A stretch of 9,290 bases of DNA, taken from contig NZ_CALCDX010000098.1 in assembly GCF_937900395.1 (NCBI RefSeq), positions 1 to 9,290 of the forward strand, read 5' to 3'. The position numbers were made by a program, and so were the translations under genes. Numbering within the stretch: the stretch's first letter is position 1; the number at the start of each line of letters is the position of its first letter. This DNA is from an uncultured Caulobacter sp. (GTDB lineage Bacteria > Pseudomonadota > Alphaproteobacteria > Caulobacterales > Caulobacteraceae). Of the stretch, positions 1 to 5,316 are shown one piece after another. The notes below the pieces were generated by a model. That model saw only the letters and a list, made by a program, of their open reading frames with translations. It had not been told where the DNA came from and ran no database searches.

Positions 1-689
1 GGGTCCTTGGCCTCGGCGATGGCGGTGTTCATCAGGATGGCGTCGCAGCCCAGCTCCATGCCGATCGCCGCGTCCGAGGCCGTGCCGACGCCCGCGTCGA
101 CCAGCACCGGCACCTTGGCGTTCTCGACGATGATCCGCAGGTTCACGCGGTTCTGGATGCCCAGGCCCGAACCGATCGGCGCGCCCAGCGGCATGATCGC
201 CACCGCGCCCGCCTCTTCCAGCTTCTTGGCGTAGACCGGGTCGTCCGAGCAGTAGACCATCACCTGGAAGCCGTCGGCGACCAGCAGCTTCAGCGAGCGC
301 AGGGTCTCTTCCATGTCCGGGAACAGGGTCTTGGGGTCGCTGAGGACTTCCAGCTTGACCAGATCCCAGCCGCCGGCCTCGCGTGCCAGGCGCAGGGTGC
401 GCACGGCGTCCTCGCCGGTGAAGCAGCCGGCGGTGTTGGGCAGATAGGTGAACTCGGTCGGCTTGACGTAGTCGACCAGCAGCGGCTGGGTCGGGTCGGT
501 CAGGTTCACGCGGCGCACGGCCACCGTGACGATCTCGGCCCCCGCCGCGCGGGCGGCGGCGGCGTTGGTCGCATAGTCCTTGTACTTGCCCGTGCCGACG
601 ATCAGGCGCGAGCGGAAGGTGCGGCCGGCGACGGTCCAGGTTTCTTCGGTGTCAGCGGCGACGGCGTCGGGGGAAACATGCGCGTTCAT
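1..689 (-). CDS. thiG: Thiazole synthase ThiG (3' end outside the window)
   Basis: ThiG condenses 1-deoxy-D-xylulose 5-phosphate, dehydroglycine and ThiS thiocarboxylate into the thiazole phosphate moiety of thiamine; it is a cytosolic TIM-barrel enzyme. 229 complete codons are visible and the family is about 255-265 residues, so roughly 25-35 C-terminal residues are missing. Family signatures in order: LIVGTGKY near the N-terminus, VTVAVRRVN, the Schiff-base lysine in LVKLEVLSDPKTLFPD (K112), MPLGAPIGSGLGIQN, and VLVDAGVGTASDAAIGMELG followed by ILMNTAIAEAKD at the edge. The ATG at 689 is chosen because an in-frame TAA lies 18 bases upstream; no strong Shine-Dalgarno is visible, so it may depend on translation from thiS. 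It lies 45 bases after the thiS stop on the same strand, so a thiS-thiG operon is likely. Confidence 0.95.
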   Translation of the reverse strand, partial: MNAHVSPDAVAADTEETWTVAGRTFRSRLIVGTGKYKDYATNAAAARAAGAEIVTVAVRRVNLTDPTQPLLVDYVKPTEFTYLPNTAGCFTGEDAVRTLRLAREAGGWDLVKLEVLSDPKTLFPDMEETLRSLKLLVADGFQVMVYCSDDPVYAKKLEEAGAVAIMPLGAPIGSGLGIQNRVNLRIIVENAKVPVLVDAGVGTASDAAIGMELGCDAILMNTAIAEAKD

Positions 690-734
690 GCGGCTGGTTT
701 ACGCCCCGTCAGCCGGCGTTTCAAATACGCAGCA

Positions 735-935
735 TCAACCGCCGCCGATAAAAGTGACGATCTCGATGCGGTCGCCGTCAGCAAGAGCCGTGTCGGCATA
801 GGTCGAGCGCGGGGCGATCTCAAGGTTGCGTTCCACCGCCACCTTGCGGGCGTCCAGGCCCAGCGAGGCCACCAGATCGGCGATCGTGACCACCCCGGCC
901 ACGTCCCGTTCTTCCCCGTTCAACAAAAGCCTCAT
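735..935 (-). CDS. thiS: Sulfur carrier protein ThiS
   Basis: This is a 66-residue ubiquitin-like sulfur carrier. Its C-terminal glycine is adenylylated and converted to a thiocarboxylate that donates sulfur to ThiG. The protein begins MRLLLNGEERDV, has a central segment IADLVASLGLDARKVAVERN typical of the family, and ends in EIVTFIGGG, giving the required Gly-Gly terminus. The reading frame stays open a further 40 codons upstream, as far as 1055 and into aroQ on the other strand. The ATG at 935 is clearly right, because it gives the family's usual length and is preceded by a near-perfect Shine-Dalgarno. It is the first gene of a thiS-thiG pair and is divergent from aroQ. There is no room for a TPP riboswitch in the roughly 80-base leader. 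Confidence 0.95.
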   Translation of the reverse strand: MRLLLNGEERDVAGVVTIADLVASLGLDARKVAVERNLEIAPRSTYADTALADGDRIEIVTFIGGG

Positions 936-937
936 TT

Positions 938-944
938 CACCTCC
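938..944 (-). promoter_or_regulatory. Shine-Dalgarno of thiS
   Basis: Read on the minus strand the bases are GGAGGTG, followed by AA and the ATG at 935. This strong ribosome binding site settles the thiS start against the longer upstream alternatives in the same frame. Confidence 0.8.
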
Positions 945-958
945 GAAGCGAGCCCTGC

Positions 959-984
959 TTGTGACCTGAGGGAACCGGCTATAC
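959..984 (+). promoter_or_regulatory. Candidate sigma-70-type promoter for aroQ
   Basis: TTGTGA (959-964) and GCTATAC (978-984) are separated by 13 bases. This resembles the Caulobacter housekeeping pattern TTGAC, then 10-14 bases, then GCTANAWC. The -10 lies about 30 bases before the aroQ ATG. The same A/T-rich element read on the minus strand gives TATAGC about 40 bases before thiS, so it could serve both directions. This is a motif match by eye only. Confidence 0.4.
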
Positions 985-1014
985 AAGACCTCCCGGAATC
1001 GACGGCGGAGCCGC

Positions 1015-1455
1015 ATGGTAAAACCGATCCACGTGCTGAGCGGCCCCAACCTCAACCTGTTGGGAACCCGCGAGCCCGAGATTTACGGCAAGGACACGCT
1101 CGAGGATGTCCGGACGCGCTGCGAGGCGCGGGCGGCTTCGCGCGGCGTTTCGGTGGTCTTCCGCCAGTCCAACCACGAGGGCGTGCTGATCGATTGGGTG
1201 CAGGAGGCGCGTTTGTCGGCCTCGGCGCTCATTCTCAATCCGGCTGGCTACGGCCACACCTCGATCGCGCTGCTGGACGCGCTCAAGACCTTGAGCATCC
1301 CGGTGATCGAGTGCCATTTGTCCAACCCGGCGGCGAGAGAGGAATTCCGCCGTCACACCTATGTGTCGCTGGCGGCCACGGGGATCGTCTCCGGGTTCGG
1401 CGCGGCCAGCTATGAATTGGCGATCGAGGCCGCTTTCGGCCTGATCGGCGTTTAA
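1015..1455 (+). CDS. aroQ: Type II 3-dehydroquinate dehydratase
   Basis: This enzyme dehydrates 3-dehydroquinate to 3-dehydroshikimate in the shikimate pathway (cytosolic, dodecameric family). At 146 residues it has the normal type II length. Visible motifs are GPNLNLLGTREPEIYG, with R19 and catalytic Y24; FRQSNHEG at 49-56; NPAGYGHTS with N75 and H81; and IECHLSNPAAREEFR with E99, H101 and R112. All fall at the family's usual positions, so the enzyme should be active. The ATG at 1015 follows a GGCGGAG-like ribosome binding site and begins the conserved HVLSGPN strand a few residues in. It is divergent from thiS and is followed after 64 bases by accB, an arrangement common in proteobacteria. 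Confidence 0.97.
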   Translation: MVKPIHVLSGPNLNLLGTREPEIYGKDTLEDVRTRCEARAASRGVSVVFRQSNHEGVLIDWVQEARLSASALILNPAGYGHTSIALLDALKTLSIPVIECHLSNPAAREEFRRHTYVSLAATGIVSGFGAASYELAIEAAFGLIGV

Positions 1456-1519
1456 CGAGAACCTCGCCCCAGCGCTTTTCCGCGGCGCGCGGCGTTTCAG
1501 AACAACAAGGTAAGCTTCC

Positions 1520-2029
1520 ATGTCGAACCCCAAGGCCCCCGCCGATCCGGTCGAAGCTCCGGCGATCGACGCCCGTCTGGTCCGCAAGATCGCGGACATC
1601 CTGAAGGACACGGGCCTCACGGAGATCGAGGTCGAGCACGCCGGCCTGAAGATCCGCGTGGCGCGCGAACTGACCGCCGCGCCGGTCAACTACGTCCAGG
1701 CCGCCGCTCCGGCCTTTGCTCCGGCCCCCGCCGCCGCGCCGGCTCCGGCCGCCGCGCCCGCCGCTGAAGCCGCTCCGGCCCCGGCCGCCGCCCGCGGCGA
1801 CGCCGTGAAGTCGCCGATGGTCGGCACGGCCTATCTGTCGCCGCAGCCCGGCGCCGATCCGTTTGTGAAGGTCGGCGACACCGTGTCGGCCGGCCAGACC
1901 CTGCTGATCGTCGAAGCCATGAAGACCATGAACCCGATCGCCGCCCCCAAGGCCGGCAAGATCGTCGAGATCCTGGTCGCCGACGCCCAGCCCGTCGAGT
2001 TCGGCGAGCCGCTCGTCGTCATCGAGTAA
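1520..2029 (+). CDS. accB: Biotin carboxyl carrier protein of acetyl-CoA carboxylase
   Basis: AccB carries biotin between the AccC carboxylase and the AccAD carboxyltransferase in the first committed step of fatty acid synthesis. The 169-residue protein has an N-terminal helical segment (IDARLVRKIADILKDTGLTE, about 15-34), then GLKIRVARE. A low-complexity Ala/Pro hinge runs from about residue 58 to 92. The biotinyl domain (about 95-169) carries the attachment motif EAMKTMNPI with the biotinylated lysine at K135. The residue after the lysine is Thr, whereas E. coli has Met; this should not prevent recognition by BirA. The ATG at 1520 has AAGG about ten bases upstream. It ends five bases before accC, so the two are almost certainly co-translated at a set ratio. 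Confidence 0.97.
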   Translation: MSNPKAPADPVEAPAIDARLVRKIADILKDTGLTEIEVEHAGLKIRVARELTAAPVNYVQAAAPAFAPAPAAAPAPAAAPAAEAAPAPAAARGDAVKSPMVGTAYLSPQPGADPFVKVGDTVSAGQTLLIVEAMKTMNPIAAPKAGKIVEILVADAQPVEFGEPLVVIE

Positions 2030-2034
2030 CGCTC

Positions 2035-3374
<1,340 letters not shown>

Positions 3375-3381
<7 letters not shown>

Positions 3382-3389
3382 CCTAGGCT
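3375..3389. repeat. 15-base inverted repeat at the accC stop / aat leader
   Basis: AGCCTAG, one central C, then CTAGGCT form a perfect inverted repeat. It contains the accC stop codon (3379-3381), and its right arm holds the AGG that is the best ribosome-binding candidate for aat, six bases before the ATG. A short hairpin here could influence aat translation, but this may be chance. Confidence 0.4.
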
Positions 3390-3394
3390 CAACC

Positions 3395-4048
3395 ATGGAA
3401 GACGCCTTCACGGTCGACGACCTGATCGCCTGCTACGCGCGTGGCGTCTTCCCCATGGCCGACGCCCGCGAGGACGAAAGCCTCTTCCTGATCGATCCCG
3501 AGCGGCGGGGCGTCCTGCCGCTCGGGGCTTTCCACATTCCCAAACGCCTCGCCCGCACGGTCCGCAACGGTCCGTACGAGGTCCGCATCGACACCGTCTT
3601 CGACGCGGTGATCGAGGGCTGCGCGGCGTCGCGACCGGGTCGGGTCGACACCTGGATCAACCACCCCATCCAGCGGCTCTACGGGCAGCTTTACGCGCGC
3701 GGTCTAGCGCACAGCGTCGAGACCTGGCTGGAGGGTGAGCTGGTCGGCGGGCTCTACGGCGTTTCGTTAGGCGGCGCGTTCTTTGGCGAGAGCATGTTCT
3801 CGACCGCGCGAGACGCCAGCAAGGTCGCGCTGGTGCATCTGGTCGCGCGGCTGGTCGCCGGCGGCTACCAGCTGCTGGACACCCAGTTCCTGACCGAGCA
3901 CCTGACGCAGTTCGGGACGATCGAGATCAGCCGCGCCGACTACCGCAAGCGCCTGGCCAAGGCCCTGGCCGTCCAGGGCGACTTCTACGGCTTGGCAGGC
4001 GGCGCGACCGGGATCGACTGCTTGCAGGCGATCAGCCAGGCGTCATAG
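3395..4048 (+). CDS. aat: Leucyl/phenylalanyl-tRNA--protein transferase
   Basis: Aat adds Leu or Phe from aminoacyl-tRNA to N-terminal Arg or Lys of proteins, marking them for ClpS/ClpAP degradation in the cytosol. The protein is 217 residues. Family motifs are YARGVFPM (14-21), DPERRGVLPL (34-43), RVDTWI (83-88), AHSVE (105-109), LVGGLYGVSLG (116-126), FFGESMFS (129-136) with DASK following, and LLDTQF (160-165), with D162 and Q164 equivalent to the catalytic D186/Q188 of E. coli. The C-terminal tail ending LQAISQAS resembles the tails I recall for alphaproteobacterial homologues, so I accept the stop at 4048. That stop makes the last 64 bases overlap the opposing DUF2155 gene. The ATG at 3395 has only a weak upstream AGG, which fits coupling to accC. 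Confidence 0.95.
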   Translation: MEDAFTVDDLIACYARGVFPMADAREDESLFLIDPERRGVLPLGAFHIPKRLARTVRNGPYEVRIDTVFDAVIEGCAASRPGRVDTWINHPIQRLYGQLYARGLAHSVETWLEGELVGGLYGVSLGGAFFGESMFSTARDASKVALVHLVARLVAGGYQLLDTQFLTEHLTQFGTIEISRADYRKRLAKALAVQGDFYGLAGGATGIDCLQAISQAS

Positions 4049-4641
4049 ACCGGGTGCTGCAGCGGGTTCAGGCCCGGCGAGCTGGCGTACATCCAACCCT
4101 TGTAGATCTGGCGTCCGGCGGGCGCGGGACGACCGGCCTGGGCCTTGGGCTGGGTGTCGACGATGACATAGGCCGCCGTTTCCGGCGCGACCTCGTCAGC
4201 CGCAGCGGTCTCGCAGGCGCGGACCGTGAAGACCAGGGTCTTGTAGCGGATCGGCTGACCAACCGGGACCTCGAAGCGCATGGTCTCGGTCGTGACCTTG
4301 TCCAGCGCCTGCATGATGGCGATGGCGTAGCGTTGGCGCTTGGCCGGCTCTGGCGGCTTGACCGGCGCGGCGGGCGTTTCCGGCTTGTTTTGCGCCGCGG
4401 CGACCGGCGGCGCGGCCTGGGGTGACGGCGTCACGGCGGCCGGCGCGCTTTGCACCGGCTGGGCCGGGCGAAGCTCAGGAGTCGGCGTCGCGGCGGGCTT
4501 GGCCGTCGGCGCGGTCGGCGCCTGAGGCGCGGCCTGTGGCGTCTGGGCGGTTTGCGGAGCGGTCTGGCGCGCGAACGCCACGCTTCCGGCCAGACCGGCC
4601 AGCGCCGCGGCGGCGGCGATCCAGGACGTCCGGCGGGACAT
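3985..4641 (-). CDS. Exported DUF2155-domain protein
   Basis: This 218-residue protein has no assigned biochemical role. A signal peptide is visible: MSRR, a hydrophobic Ala/Leu core, and a likely cut after AFA at residue 24. A long Ala/Pro/Thr/Gln linker (about 27-100) follows. The DUF2155 domain (about 101-206) contains ALDKVTTET, LVFTVRAC (C143), a Glu-containing strand, and the hallmark GWMYASSPGLNPLQHPVYDAW ending near C206, the last in two pieces at 182-188 and 189-202. C143 and C206 are the only cysteines and could form a periplasmic disulfide. The frame extends upstream to 5019, but the ATG at 4641 is correct: it gives the signal peptide and has a GGAA ribosome site overlapping the stop of the upstream gene five bases away. 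That coupling to a complex I subunit suggests joint expression; a functional link is inference. Confidence 0.88.
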   Translation of the reverse strand: MSRRTSWIAAAAALAGLAGSVAFARQTAPQTAQTPQAAPQAPTAPTAKPAATPTPELRPAQPVQSAPAAVTPSPQAAPPVAAAQNKPETPAAPVKPPEPAKRQRYAIAIMQALDKVTTETMRFEVPVGQPIRYKTLVFTVRACETAAADEVAPETAAYVIVDTQPKAQAGRPAPAGRQIYKGWMYASSPGLNPLQHPVYDAWLIACKQSIPVAPPAKP

Positions 4642-4646
4642 CCGGC

Positions 4647-5042
4647 CTATTCCGGGGACCAGGCTTGGTAGTCGCTGGTGGCGGCCGCGCGCTCGCCGCC
4701 GCGGGTCAAAGAACCCTTCGGGCGCCAGGCATGGACGGTGCCGGTCAGGTTGGGGATATGGTCCTTCTCCCAGTCGCGACGCTTCAGCGGCGCTTGGGTC
4801 GGCGGTTCGTCCAGCGTGTAGTGCAGCCAGCCGCTCCAGTCCGGCGGAACCTTCGAAGCCTCGGCGTAGCCGTTGTAGATCACCCAGCGACGCTTGCGCT
4901 GATCGTAGCTGTCGCTGTTGTCGCGGGCTTCGAAATAGCGGTTGCCCTGCTCGTCCTGGCCCACGAAGACGCCGCGGCGGCCGATATGGAAACGCTGACC
5001 CAGGGTCGCGCCGTTCCACCAGGTGAAGATCGCTTTCAGCAC
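4647..5042 (-). CDS. NDUFA12-family (B17.2-like) complex I accessory subunit
   Basis: This 131-residue protein is a homologue of mitochondrial NDUFA12 / 17.2 kDa subunit. In alphaproteobacteria such as Paracoccus this is a supernumerary subunit of NADH:ubiquinone oxidoreductase, bound on the cytoplasmic arm. Visible family features are GRRGVFVGQDEQGNRYFE near the N-terminus, RKRRWVIYNG, SKVPPDWSGWLHYTLDEPP, WEKDHIPNLTGTVHAWRPKGS, and the C-terminal DYQAWSPE. The start is GTG at 5042 (GTG CTG AAA); an in-frame TAA lies seven codons upstream and no ATG lies between, so GTG is the best choice although the ribosome site is weak. It is the first gene of a two-gene minus-strand unit with the DUF2155 gene, far from any core nuo genes in this window. 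Confidence 0.92.
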   Translation of the reverse strand: MLKAIFTWWNGATLGQRFHIGRRGVFVGQDEQGNRYFEARDNSDSYDQRKRRWVIYNGYAEASKVPPDWSGWLHYTLDEPPTQAPLKRRDWEKDHIPNLTGTVHAWRPKGSLTRGGERAAATSDYQAWSPE

Positions 5043-5100
5043 TAGGTTCGCACCCGAAACTTAAGAGGACAGGCCGCGACAGCGCGGCGAAGCGGCGGGG

Positions 5101-5130
5101 ACTATAGGGCTCCGGCGCGCTAGCGTCCAG
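5101..5130 (-). promoter_or_regulatory. Candidate promoter of the NDUFA12/DUF2155 unit
   Basis: On the minus strand CTGGAC (5130-5125) and TATAGT (5106-5101) are 18 bases apart, resembling a housekeeping -35/-10 pair. The -10 sits about 58 bases before the GTG start. The leader also contains a small GC-rich hairpin (CCGCG and CGCGG arms near 5075-5090). This was matched by eye only. Confidence 0.35.
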
Positions 5131-5181
5131 CGGGGCGCCGCACCCGTGATTTTCAACATCTTGTGGATTAGGGCCGCAAGA

Positions 5182-5201
5182 CCCTCAACATCTATTGAGG
5201 G
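5182..5201. repeat. Inverted repeat CCCTCAA-N6-TTGAGGG, with an extra half-site
   Basis: Perfect 7-base arms (5182-5188 and 5195-5201) surround a 6-base loop in the divergent region. The half-site ATTGAGG recurs 14 bases on (5194-5200 and 5208-5214). It could be an operator for a dimeric regulator or an mRNA hairpin. It has no T-run, so it is not a typical terminator. It is not an NrdR box, whose consensus is built on ACACNATATATNGTGT. Confidence 0.5.
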
Positions 5202-5255
5202 CAAACGATTGAGGCTCTAGCGTAGGTGCGACCTTACGCGCATCCCGACCGCGTG

Positions 5256-5280
5256 GAATCACGCGTTAAGGATTTGGTAA
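5256..5280 (+). promoter_or_regulatory. GANTC site and CtrA-like half-match before the NrdJ-like gene
   Basis: GAATC (5256-5260) is a CcrM methylation site. TTAA-N7-GTAA (5266-5280) is one base off the CtrA pattern TTAA-N7-TTAA. Both lie 35-60 bases before the ATG at 5317. Further upstream TGTGGATTA (5162-5170) is one base off a DnaA box. No convincing housekeeping -10/-35 pair was recognised for this gene. The assignment assumes a Caulobacter-like host and is weak. Confidence 0.25.
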
Positions 5281-5316
5281 GCCTATAAGCTGGCAGACGG
5301 AACCAGGAAACGTCCC

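Noticed and set aside
908..921. GTTC-N6-GTTC resembling an alphaproteobacterial LexA box
   Set aside because: The consensus spacing is seven bases, and the match lies inside the thiS coding sequence rather than at a promoter.
1480..1492. CCGCG-GCG-CGCGG small hairpin between aroQ and accB
   Set aside because: A five-pair GC stem with no T-run is expected by chance in such GC-rich DNA, and aroQ to accB reads as one transcript.
1690..1797. Ala/Pro repeat tract in accB as a possible insertion or unstable repeat
   Set aside because: A flexible Ala/Pro hinge before the biotinyl domain is normal for AccB.
4054..5045. Plus-strand frames opposite the DUF2155 and NDUFA12 genes
   Set aside because: They are low-complexity antisense shadows; the minus-strand products have clear family motifs and a signal peptide.
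5043..5316. Possible cobalamin riboswitch before the NrdJ-like gene
   Set aside because: No B12-box-like sequence or extended paired leader was seen, and the region is too short once the divergent promoter is allowed for.
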